From positions 1-6,604 of the forward strand of contig JAFWBF010000077.1 of the NCBI GenBank assembly GCA_017507285.1: a stretch of 6,604 nt of DNA. Direction: 5' to 3'. The DNA is from Bacteroidales bacterium (GTDB lineage: Bacteria; Bacteroidota; Bacteroidia; Bacteroidales; P3). Within the stretch, counting starts at the first letter, position 1. Each line of letters opens with the position of its first letter. Shown piece by piece: positions 1 through 5,616 of the stretch. The notes under the pieces were generated by a model. The model was not told the origin of the DNA. It ran no database searches and was given only the letters and a program-made list of their open reading frames with translations. Position numbers and translations under genes: made by a program.

Positions 1-1445
1 GTCATAGCATAAGCAGCTTCTTCCATGGTATCCGGAGCATAGGCATTAAATTCTATGTTTTGCAACTTGCGTTTGCGTTTGTCTCGTGCCGTATACTTCC
101 ACGAATTTCGTGCCAAGGCATACATGTTGTACATCCACCAATAGGCAGGCATTATCTCCAACTCGTCCTTGGCAGGATTATTATTTATCAATGCAAAAGG
201 CAATGGACTATCAATCTCGGCAGGATACTGAGCTTTGGCCAACAAAGTGTAGGAAGCAAAACGACTGGAATGCTTAAGACTGGCACAAAGTCCGGGCCAA
301 AAACCACGTCCGGCCTGTATTTCATTATCGTTGGTACGACTATTATGATTGCTACCCACTGTAGCACCGGCAGCTATATTAGACTGCCCCATTATAAGGG
401 TGGCTATAAGAAAAGAGTTGTTGTGATGTTGCTCATGGGCAGGGAATACAAGATTGTTCAGCACCTCACAACACGCTATAGTACTATTATCACCAATAAA
501 TGAGTCTATAAGTCTGGCACCATATTTGAGAGCCGAGTTGTTGCCCATCACAAAGTTCTCGGCCATACACGAGTTGTGCAGATGGCAGCCATAGCCCACT
601 ATTCCATTCTTCAGGATCACACCATCGGCTATACATGTAGGCTCATCTTGGCCGGACTTCACTGTAATGTTTTGTAGCCTGTTCACGCCGTCTATAACAG
701 CACACTCTCCTACCTTCACATCCACTAGGGACAATGTGTTTTTTACCACAGCATTACAACCTACTGTTCCATAGTAGCCACGTCGAGCATCGGCAGTAAG
801 CTGAGTCATCTCCACTAGTCGACATTTCAGTTCTTTGTCATCAATATATTTTGCCCACATATAGGCATCGGCGGCTACCATATCTTCGAATGGTGAAATC
901 TCTCTTCCGCCGGCTTCGTTCATCACGGTAAGCACAAGACGGCTATCTTCGTCCTCCCCTTCCTTTACCACTCCGTTGCCAAACTTGGCAGTGGGTGTTG
1001 TTCTCATTTCCTTTATGTTGAAAAGAACACATTCTCTACCCACTATATAGTTTGCCAAATAATCTACATTATGAATAGCCACATTGTCGCCAATATCCGA
1101 CGATATTATTATAGTGTTATATATACCTATGGGCAGTTGCAAATGGTCATATTGCAAAACACCGCAACATATATCTCCAATACGTATCAATCCATAGAAT
1201 TTACTATTGCGTATACATTCGGCATCAAACATATCCGAAACCAACACCCTATTCCAATCATCGGCATAGTTGGCATTAGCTTTGAGGATGGAAATTTCGT
1301 CGTTAGTTAGGTTTCGCCAATGCTTTTCGGTAGCATTTACTTGTTTGTTGCGAATATAATACTCATTTTCTCCCTTTGGGAAAAAGTTCTCCTGCACAAA
1401 ACCATCACCCAATTTATTGTTCTTTAAAAAGCTTACTTTCGTCAT
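1..1445 (-). CDS. DUF4954 family left-handed beta-helix protein, C-terminus cut by window edge
   Basis: Open reading frame of 481 codons from the ATG at 1445-1443 down to the left edge with no stop, so the C-terminus lies outside. I read it codon by codon and found no frameshift. The sequence resembles the DUF4954 family of Bacteroidota, which from memory is about 650-700 residues long. Supporting blocks are WRNLTNDEI (residues 43-51), MNEAGGREI (175-183), FPAHEQHHNNSF (334-345), GSNHNSR (364-370), AGRGFWPGLC (378-387) and PAYWWMYNMYALARNSW (433-449). Between about residues 105 and 365 there are loose hexapeptide-like steps (IGDNVAI, VGECAVI, IGDNSTI, IAAGATV), as in left-handed beta-helix acyl- or nucleotidyltransferases. 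No signal peptide is visible, so it is probably cytoplasmic. The substrate and reaction are unknown; a sugar-nucleotide or acyltransferase-like role is only inferred from the fold. It begins 32 bases after the dut stop, so it is probably co-transcribed with dut. Confidence 0.85.
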   Translation of the reverse strand, partial: MTKVSFLKNNKLGDGFVQENFFPKGENEYYIRNKQVNATEKHWRNLTNDEISILKANANYADDWNRVLVSDMFDAECIRNSKFYGLIRIGDICCGVLQYDHLQLPIGIYNTIIISSDIGDNVAIHNVDYLANYIVGRECVLFNIKEMRTTPTAKFGNGVVKEGEDEDSRLVLTVMNEAGGREISPFEDMVAADAYMWAKYIDDKELKCRLVEMTQLTADARRGYYGTVGCNAVVKNTLSLVDVKVGECAVIDGVNRLQNITVKSGQDEPTCIADGVILKNGIVGYGCHLHNSCMAENFVMGNNSALKYGARLIDSFIGDNSTIACCEVLNNLVFPAHEQHHNNSFLIATLIMGQSNIAAGATVGSNHNSRTNDNEIQAGRGFWPGLCASLKHSSRFASYTLLAKAQYPAEIDSPLPFALINNNPAKDELEIMPAYWWMYNMYALARNSWKYTARDKRKRKLQNIEFNAYAPDTMEEAAYAM

Positions 1446-1477
1446 TTTATATTGTACATATTGTTATCAATAAATGT

Positions 1478-1915
1478 TTATTTTGTTCCGGTATGTCCAA
1501 ACCCGCCTTCACCTCGTTCGGTTTCGGACAGTATTTCCACTTGTTCCCATTCGGCTTTTTCATGACGTGCTATAACCATTTGTGCTATACGTTCGCCATC
1601 TTCCACCACAAAATCTTGATTGGAAAGATTTACCAATATAATACCTATCTCGCCACGGTAGTCAGCATCAATAGTTCCGGGAGTATTCAATAGAGTAATA
1701 CCTTTCTTTAATGCCAAACCGCTACGCGGACGCATCTGTGCTTCGTATCCTTCAGGCAGTTCAATAAAAAGACCGGTTTTTATCAATGCTCGTTCCAAAG
1801 GTTTAAGGGTTACACTGCCATCGGGCAGAAAAGCCTTTATATCCATTCCTGCCGATAATGCCGTTTCGTATTGTGGCAAGCTATGATGAGATTTATTTAT
1901 TATCTTTATCTTCAT
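1478..1915 (-). CDS. dut: deoxyuridine 5'-triphosphate nucleotidohydrolase (dUTPase)
   Basis: Hydrolyses dUTP to dUMP and pyrophosphate, which keeps uracil out of DNA and supplies dUMP for thymidylate synthesis; a cytoplasmic homotrimer in this family. All five trimeric dUTPase motifs are present in order. Motif 1 is AGMDIKA (residues 22-28) and motif 2 is RPRSGLA (62-68). Motif 3 is GTIDADYRGEI (80-90), with the expected catalytic Asp at 83. Motif 4 is GERIAQMVI (107-115), and motif 5 is the glycine-rich C-terminal arm RGEGGFGHTG (134-143) that closes over the nucleotide. The length of 145 residues is normal for a bacterial dUTPase, so the gene is complete. It lies 77 bases after clpP and 32 bases before the DUF4954 gene. 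A hairpin sits in the clpP-dut gap, so dut expression may be set partly by read-through. I found no canonical promoter directly upstream. Confidence 0.97.
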   Translation of the reverse strand: MKIKIINKSHHSLPQYETALSAGMDIKAFLPDGSVTLKPLERALIKTGLFIELPEGYEAQMRPRSGLALKKGITLLNTPGTIDADYRGEIGIILVNLSNQDFVVEDGERIAQMVIARHEKAEWEQVEILSETERGEGGFGHTGTK

Positions 1916-1934
1916 ATATTCTATTCTATCGTAA

Positions 1935-1975
1935 AAAAGGTTTTAATAACACCGTCAGCATCACTAAAACCTTTT
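1935..1975 (-). terminator. hairpin between clpP and dut, possible partial terminator
   Basis: Perfect 11-bp inverted repeat: AAAAGGTTTTA (1975-1965, minus strand) pairs with TAAAACCTTTT (1945-1935) across a 19-base loop. On the minus strand the 3' arm ends in six T (1938-1933), four of them inside the stem. Only two of the 11 pairs are G:C and the loop is long, so the hairpin is weak for a terminator. It could give partial termination after clpP, act as a processing or stability element in a clpP-dut message, or also work on the plus strand, where T-rich sequence follows as well. Confidence 0.5.
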
Positions 1976-1992
1976 ATTTATCAATATTTTAT

Positions 1993-2658
1993 CTACTTAC
2001 GAATCAACACCTCATCTATCATTCCGTATTCTTTTGCCTCCATCGCAGTCATCCAATAATCTCGGTCGGCATCTTCCCAAATCTTCTCGTAAGTTTGTCC
2101 CGAATGATGAGCAATGATATCGTAAAGTTCTTTTTTCAATTTACCTATCTCGCGAGCTGTAATTTCTATATCGCTGGCCTGACCTTCGGCACCGCCCATA
2201 GGCTGATGAATAAGTACTCTCGAGTGGGTCAATGCAGTACGCTTGCCTTGCTTACCGGCACACAATAACACCGATGCCATCGAAGCTGCCAAGCCTGTGC
2301 ATATCGTAGCCACATCGGGATTGATATACTGCATAGTATCATATATTCCCAAACCGGCATATACCGATCCTCCCGGAGAATTGATATATATTTGAATATC
2401 CTTGGTACTATCTACCGACTCCAAGAACAACAATTGTGCTTGTATAACGTTGGAAACAGTATCGTCAATAGGAACGCCCAAAAATATAATTCTATCCATC
2501 ATCAATCTAGAAAACACGTCCATCTGTGCTACATTGAGCTGACGTTCCTCTATAATTGTGGGATTCAAATAATTTGTGGTTATTGATGTATACTTATCAA
2601 ATGTTGTGCTACTTATACCCCTATGCTTTATTGCATATTTACGAAATTCGTTTTGCAT
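1993..2658 (-). CDS. clpP: ATP-dependent Clp protease proteolytic subunit
   Basis: Serine peptidase (family S14) that forms the 14-subunit chamber degrading proteins unfolded by a Clp ATPase such as ClpX or ClpC. The catalytic triad is visible by alignment with known ClpP: Ser126 in GLAASMAS, His151 in VLIHQPMGG and Asp200 in DADRDYWM. Other family blocks are MMDRIIFLG (53-61), the oxyanion-strand INSPGGSVYAG (92-102) and MEAKEYGMIDEVL (206-218). The 221 residues are slightly longer than E. coli ClpP because of about 30 N-terminal residues before the conserved core (roughly NYLNPTIIEER), as commonly seen in Bacteroidota; part of this may be a propeptide. The ATG at 2658-2656 is the first in frame and fits the family. 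The gene lies 83 bases after trmD and 77 before dut. No clpX or tig is adjacent, although tig-clpP-clpX is the more usual order in the phylum as I know it. Confidence 0.97.
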   Translation of the reverse strand: MQNEFRKYAIKHRGISSTTFDKYTSITTNYLNPTIIEERQLNVAQMDVFSRLMMDRIIFLGVPIDDTVSNVIQAQLLFLESVDSTKDIQIYINSPGGSVYAGLGIYDTMQYINPDVATICTGLAASMASVLLCAGKQGKRTALTHSRVLIHQPMGGAEGQASDIEITAREIGKLKKELYDIIAHHSGQTYEKIWEDADRDYWMTAMEAKEYGMIDEVLIRK

Positions 2659-2741
2659 AATATTCTTGTTTATGAGTTGTTTTTTTATTCTAATAATTTA
2701 TATCTTGTTTCTGTAAAACAACAGTCTAGTTTATTGGTTTC

Positions 2742-3419
2742 CTATTTATCCAACAAATTGGGTCTGCGTTGCTTTGTTCGTTCTATCGATTGTTCATACC
2801 TCCATTGGTCTATCTTGGCATGATTTCCCGACAACAATATATCCGGTACTTTCCAACCTCTAAAATCGACCGGACGAGTATATACCGGAGGCGATATTAG
2901 ATTATTTTGAAAAGAATCTGACAATGCCGAAGTCTCATCATTAAGCACACCGGGTATCAGTCTGATAACAGAATCGGATATTACAGCCGCAGCCAATTCT
3001 CCTCCCGTAAGAACATAATCGCCAATAGATAATTCCAACGTAATAAAATGTTCTCTAATCCTCTCGTCGATGCCTTTATAGTGACCACAAAGAATGATTA
3101 TATTCTCCATCATCGACAGTCTGTTGGACCTACTTTGGCTAAGCAACTCCCCATCAGGAGCAGTATATATTATTTCGTCGTATTTTCGTTCTGCCTGTAG
3201 CCCTTCTATGCAAAGAGCTACCGGTTCGATACCTATAACCATTCCGGCACCACCGCCATAGGCATAATCATCGACACTGCCATAATTATTTTGAGAATAA
3301 TCATGCAAATCGTGAAAATGAACATCTACAAGCTGCTTGTTTTGTGCCCTTTTTAGTATTGACTCCTCAAAGAAAGACGACAACATTTTAGGGAACAATG
3401 TAATAATATCCAATCTCAT
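2742..3419 (-). CDS. trmD: tRNA (guanine37-N1)-methyltransferase
   Basis: Methylates N1 of G37 next to the anticodon of tRNAs reading CUN, CCN and CGG codons, using S-adenosylmethionine, to prevent +1 frameshifting. It is a SPOUT-class enzyme with a trefoil knot. Family signatures in order: MRLDIITLFP at the N-terminus, YGGGAGMVI (54-62), LCGHYKGIDERI (110-121), and the knot/SAM loop IGDYVLTGGELAA (132-144). These are followed by RLIPGVL (153-159), DSF with the expected catalytic Asp168, PPVYTRP (177-183) and VPDILLSGNHAKIDQWR (191-207). The 225 residues match the short TrmD type. It starts 21 bases after the M23 peptidase stop, so the two genes are almost surely co-transcribed. The usual partners rpsP, rimM and rplS are not adjacent. 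TrmD and EF-P (next unit upstream) both matter for translation of proline codons, but their proximity here may be chance. Confidence 0.98.
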   Translation of the reverse strand: MRLDIITLFPKMLSSFFEESILKRAQNKQLVDVHFHDLHDYSQNNYGSVDDYAYGGGAGMVIGIEPVALCIEGLQAERKYDEIIYTAPDGELLSQSRSNRLSMMENIIILCGHYKGIDERIREHFITLELSIGDYVLTGGELAAAVISDSVIRLIPGVLNDETSALSDSFQNNLISPPVYTRPVDFRGWKVPDILLSGNHAKIDQWRYEQSIERTKQRRPNLLDK

Positions 3420-3440
3420 AACCTTCGATTTAGAAATATA

Positions 3441-4418
3441 TTATCTCAACCTCAGCCTTTGCCCCGGACGAATAATACTTGTTTTCCTCAATCCATTTAG
3501 TCGGCAAAGTTTATTGACCGTAGTTCCATTTCTCCGAGCAATTGAGCCCAATGTATCGCCCCTGCGCACCTTATAGTATTTCGAGCCTCCACCGGCATAA
3601 TGCTGATTTGCTGCTTTTTTCTGACGAAAACATGAGGCTGTAAGCTGCAATGTATCGCTTTTTAACTTATGAGCGCCCTCTGTAAAATCAATAATAACAT
3701 CCGGATTTATAGCAGCACCCAAGTAACGAGTTTCAAAATGCAAATGACTACCAAACGAACGACCTGTATTGCCGGCCAATCCTATTTGTTCACCGGCTTT
3801 TACCTCCTGACCACATTCCACTTCTCTCTTCGACAAGTGTGCATAATAGGTTTCCAAGCCATTATCATGACGTATTACCACAAGGTTTCCATACGATTTG
3901 TTCCATTTTGACACACGCACTATACCATCGAATGTGGAGTATATAGGTGTACCGGTAGGCATAGCCAAATCTATACCATAATGAAATCGACGACGACGTG
4001 GTCCAAATCTCGAACTTATTCTATAGCTTTCTGCCGGATGGGCATACTTCTGATTCTTTGCGGGATTAACCAACACTATAGGTGTTGTATCTTTTTTATT
4101 AGAAAAATCTACTTTGGGATAGTGTATAGTATTATTATCAAAACTGGCATATAATATATCTTCTTCGTTTTCTGCACCCTCATCTTCCAGATAAGACTCG
4201 AAATAATTATATACTACAGTGTCGGAATTCAACATACGAAACAATGTCTCTTCCAAAACTACTGTTTCTATAGTATCCGTCTCTTCAAAAATAGTTTCCA
4301 ATGTATCCAATCTGTATGATTTGTTTTGAACTTGTGCCAATCCAACATTTTCCAAACAACAGACCAAAAACAATGTTACAAATATCTTTCTGTATCTCAT
4401 TACAATTTTTTTATTCAT
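3441..4418 (-). CDS. secreted M23-family peptidase with C-terminal LysM domain
   Basis: Likely zinc-dependent peptidoglycan endopeptidase, or an activator of wall hydrolases, acting in the periplasm. Residues 1-29 look like a Sec signal peptide: basic start MNKKIVMRYRK, hydrophobic core IFVTLFLV, likely cleavage after GLA|Q near residue 29. Residues 35-90 are acidic and rich in Glu, Thr and Leu, with no recognised domain. The M23 (LytM-type) domain spans about 130-245. It has zinc ligands His146 and Asp150 (HYGID), a conserved His194 (YYAHLS), and HLHFE with His225 and the ligand His227, so the active site appears intact. A LysM peptidoglycan-binding domain occupies about 281-324 (YYKVRRGDTLGSIA, then RPGQRLRLR). 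The ATG at 4418 is preceded by AAAGAAG, an unusually good ribosome-binding site for this phylum. The ATG at residue 7 would also keep the signal peptide. It is the first gene of the unit that continues into trmD. Confidence 0.93.
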   Translation of the reverse strand: MNKKIVMRYRKIFVTLFLVCCLENVGLAQVQNKSYRLDTLETIFEETDTIETVVLEETLFRMLNSDTVVYNYFESYLEDEGAENEEDILYASFDNNTIHYPKVDFSNKKDTTPIVLVNPAKNQKYAHPAESYRISSRFGPRRRRFHYGIDLAMPTGTPIYSTFDGIVRVSKWNKSYGNLVVIRHDNGLETYYAHLSKREVECGQEVKAGEQIGLAGNTGRSFGSHLHFETRYLGAAINPDVIIDFTEGAHKLKSDTLQLTASCFRQKKAANQHYAGGGSKYYKVRRGDTLGSIARRNGTTVNKLCRLNGLRKTSIIRPGQRLRLR

Positions 4419-4457
4419 ATCTTCTTTATTAAATACTTTATTGTCTTACTCGACAAT

Positions 4458-4502
4458 TTACACTTTCGCATGTCCCATAAAACATACAACCTCAAGAGGC
4501 AT
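4458..4502 (-). other. possible 14-codon leader ORF ahead of the M23 gene
   Basis: Within the predicted 5' untranslated leader an ATG at 4502-4500 opens a frame of 14 codons (MPLEVVCFMGHAKV) ending in TAA at 4460-4458. It would start about a dozen bases after the predicted transcription start and end 39 bases before the M23 start codon. No ribosome-binding site precedes it and its composition does not suggest a classical attenuator peptide (no run of one amino acid). A chance ORF of this length is quite likely. Confidence 0.2.
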
Positions 4503-4519
4503 CTAAACGAAAGAATTTG

Positions 4520-4550
4520 CAAAGATACAACTTTTTATTGAAATAACAAA
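4520..4550 (-). promoter_or_regulatory. Bacteroidota-type promoter for the M23-trmD-clpP-dut unit
   Basis: On the minus strand TTTG (4550-4547) is followed after exactly 19 bases by TATCTTTG (4527-4520). This matches the Bacteroidota primary sigma-factor consensus of TTTG near -33 and TAnnTTTG near -7. Transcription would start close to 4514, giving a leader of about 95 bases before the M23 start codon. The TTTG box lies in the T-rich tail of the efp terminator, so the two signals share bases. Only position and consensus support it. Confidence 0.8.
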
Positions 4551-4585
4551 ACAATGGAGCTACAATATTTTTATTGCAGCTCCAT
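4541..4585 (-). terminator. intrinsic terminator of the efp unit
   Basis: Starting 24 bases after the efp stop, the minus strand reads ATGGAGCTGCAATA (4585-4572), a four-base A loop, then TATTGTAGCTCCAT (4567-4554). This gives a 14-bp stem whose only irregular pair is a G-U wobble. It is followed by TGTTTTGTTATTT (4553-4541) as the U-tract. On the plus strand the wobble becomes an A-C mismatch and no T-run follows, so the element is oriented to stop minus-strand transcription coming from efp. Confidence 0.88.
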
Positions 4586-4609
4586 CATATCAATATAAAA
4601 AACTATTTA

Positions 4610-5176
4610 TCATTGCTTTATACGTTCCGAGTATTCACCTGTACGAGTATCTACTTTTATACGTTCACCTTGTTCAATAAACAATGGGATACGCACTTTT
4701 GCACCTGTATCTACAATAGCATCTTTCATTGCATTTGTAGCTGTATTTCCCTTTACACCGGGTTCTGTGTAGGTAACTTCCATTTCTACGAATGGTGGCA
4801 GTTCGCACAATAGAGGGGTTTCGTTATCGGCATGAACAGTCATTTCCACATATTGATTTTCTTTCAAAAATTGTGGAGCATTGATAAGTTCTTCTTGAAT
4901 AGCTATTTGTTCGAAAGTTTCGGTATGCATAAAATTGTAACCCATATCATCTTTATACAAGAAAGTGTAAGGACGTCTTTCTACACGTACTACATCTATT
5001 TTCGCTCCCGATGGGAATGTATTTTCAAGCATACGACCGGTCTTTACATTACGCATTTTTGTACGAACGAAAGCCGCACCCTTACCGGGCTTTACATGCA
5101 AAAATTCTACTATTGAATAAATGTCATTGTTAAATACTATACAAAGTCCGTTTTTAATATCTGCAGTTGTTGCCAT
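4610..5176 (-). CDS. efp: translation elongation factor P
   Basis: EF-P binds the ribosome between the P and E sites and relieves stalling at consecutive prolines. The protein has 188 residues, the usual bacterial length, with three OB/KOW-like beta domains. The N-terminal KOW-like domain carries the loop HVKPGKGAAFVRTKMRN (27-43). Lys32 in PGKG is the position that is modified in E. coli EF-P (beta-lysylation), so a lysine-modified form is possible, though no modifying enzyme is encoded here. The C-terminal signature is present as AIVDTGAKVRIPLFIEQGERIKVDTRTG in two overlapping blocks (about 153-167 and 165-180). The ATG at 5176 starts MATTADIKNG, which aligns with known EF-P starts. It begins 26 bases after the small membrane-protein gene, with no promoter in the gap, so the two are probably co-transcribed. 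A strong terminator follows. Confidence 0.98.
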   Translation of the reverse strand: MATTADIKNGLCIVFNNDIYSIVEFLHVKPGKGAAFVRTKMRNVKTGRMLENTFPSGAKIDVVRVERRPYTFLYKDDMGYNFMHTETFEQIAIQEELINAPQFLKENQYVEMTVHADNETPLLCELPPFVEMEVTYTEPGVKGNTATNAMKDAIVDTGAKVRIPLFIEQGERIKVDTRTGEYSERIKQ

Positions 5177-5202
5177 ATTACATTAATTATTATATTTAGT
5201 TT

Positions 5203-5469
5203 TTAATTATTTTCGTTTTTTCCTTTGCTCATATCTTCCAATATCTTTGTAAGCCTGCGCATATCATCTTTTAGCTCTTGATTTTCTTTTTGCAATACCA
5301 CACATTTGGCTCTCTCCGACATATAACGAAAAGCTATGGCCAATATCAAGCCCAACATAGACAACATGGTGTTTTTCAAAATAAAAGCCACCAAACATGT
5401 AGCCACCAACATCAACCACGACAGGTATAAATAGAGCTTAATAAGAGATTCTTTCTTCATATTTATCAT
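5203..5469 (-). CDS. small two-helix membrane protein with C-terminal coiled coil, unknown function
   Basis: I do not recognise this 88-residue protein. Residues about 12-31 (YLYLSWLMLVATCLVAFI region) and 35-50 (LSMLGLILAIAFRYM) form two hydrophobic segments joined by a short LKN turn, suggesting a helical hairpin in the inner membrane. The rest (about 52-82) is charged and likely helical or coiled coil, with KENQELKDDMRRLTKILEDM. The tail SKGKNENN is polar. Two starts are possible: ATG at 5469, or the in-frame ATG at 5460 giving 85 residues beginning MKKESLIKL. I favour 5460, because the promoter places the transcription start near 5479, leaving only about 10 bases before the upstream ATG. 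It is the first gene before efp, 26 bases apart. A real gene is supported by its own promoter, a coherent protein and tight spacing to efp; the function remains open. Confidence 0.75.
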   Translation of the reverse strand: MINMKKESLIKLYLYLSWLMLVATCLVAFILKNTMLSMLGLILAIAFRYMSERAKCVVLQKENQELKDDMRRLTKILEDMSKGKNENN

Positions 5470-5484
5470 TTAATTTTGAATTTG

Positions 5485-5515
5485 CAAAGATACATATATT
5501 TTAGAAATCCTGCAA
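5485..5515 (-). promoter_or_regulatory. Bacteroidota-type promoter for the small membrane protein-efp unit
   Basis: On the minus strand TTG (5515-5513; the preceding base makes CTTG rather than TTTG) is followed after 20 bases by TATCTTTG (5492-5485), a full match to the -7 consensus TAnnTTTG. The predicted start of transcription is near 5479, which makes a very short leader. The segment from 5478 to 5494 is identical over 17 bases to 4513-4529 at the M23 promoter. Confidence 0.72.
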
Positions 5516-5543
5516 GAGTATGAATGTTTTTTTATTTTTATTC

Positions 5544-5574
5544 TTTGATATTCCAAAAAAGGGGCGTAAATTTG
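5544..5574 (+). promoter_or_regulatory. Bacteroidota-type promoter for the M49-like lipoprotein gene
   Basis: On the plus strand TTTG (5544-5547) is followed after exactly 19 bases by TAAATTTG (5567-5574), matching TTTG / TAnnTTTG. Transcription should start near 5581, leaving about 36 bases before the ATG at 5617. It diverges from the minus-strand promoter at 5485-5515. The two -33 boxes are about 30 bases apart, so the polymerases could interfere or share a regulator. The rest of the 5470-5616 gap is A+T-rich and shows nothing else I can support. Confidence 0.8.
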
Positions 5575-5616
5575 CAAAAAATAAAATAGAATTTATTACA
5601 CAAAATCAATCTGAAA

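Noticed and set aside
60..503. 147-codon open frame on the plus strand
   Set aside because: It lies wholly antisense to the DUF4954 gene, whose minus-strand frame is intact and matches a known family; the plus-strand translation has no recognisable domain or start signal.
1446..1477. Promoter for the DUF4954 gene in the gap after dut
   Set aside because: The gap is only 32 bases and holds no -7/-33 pair; co-transcription is simpler.
1858..2268. 136-codon open frame on the plus strand spanning the clpP-dut gap
   Set aside because: Overlaps conserved parts of both clpP and dut on the other strand; phenylalanine-, tyrosine- and serine-rich composition is typical of an antisense shadow.
2659..2741. 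Possible promoter or hairpin in the 83-base trmD-clpP gap
   Set aside because: No TAnnTTTG box with a TTTG 19-20 bases upstream was found; the only pairing is a six-base TTGTTT/AAACAA stem with no T-run, too weak to call.
5177..5202. Separate promoter for efp
   Set aside because: The 26-base A+T-rich gap has no consensus box; the promoter at 5485-5515 can serve both genes.
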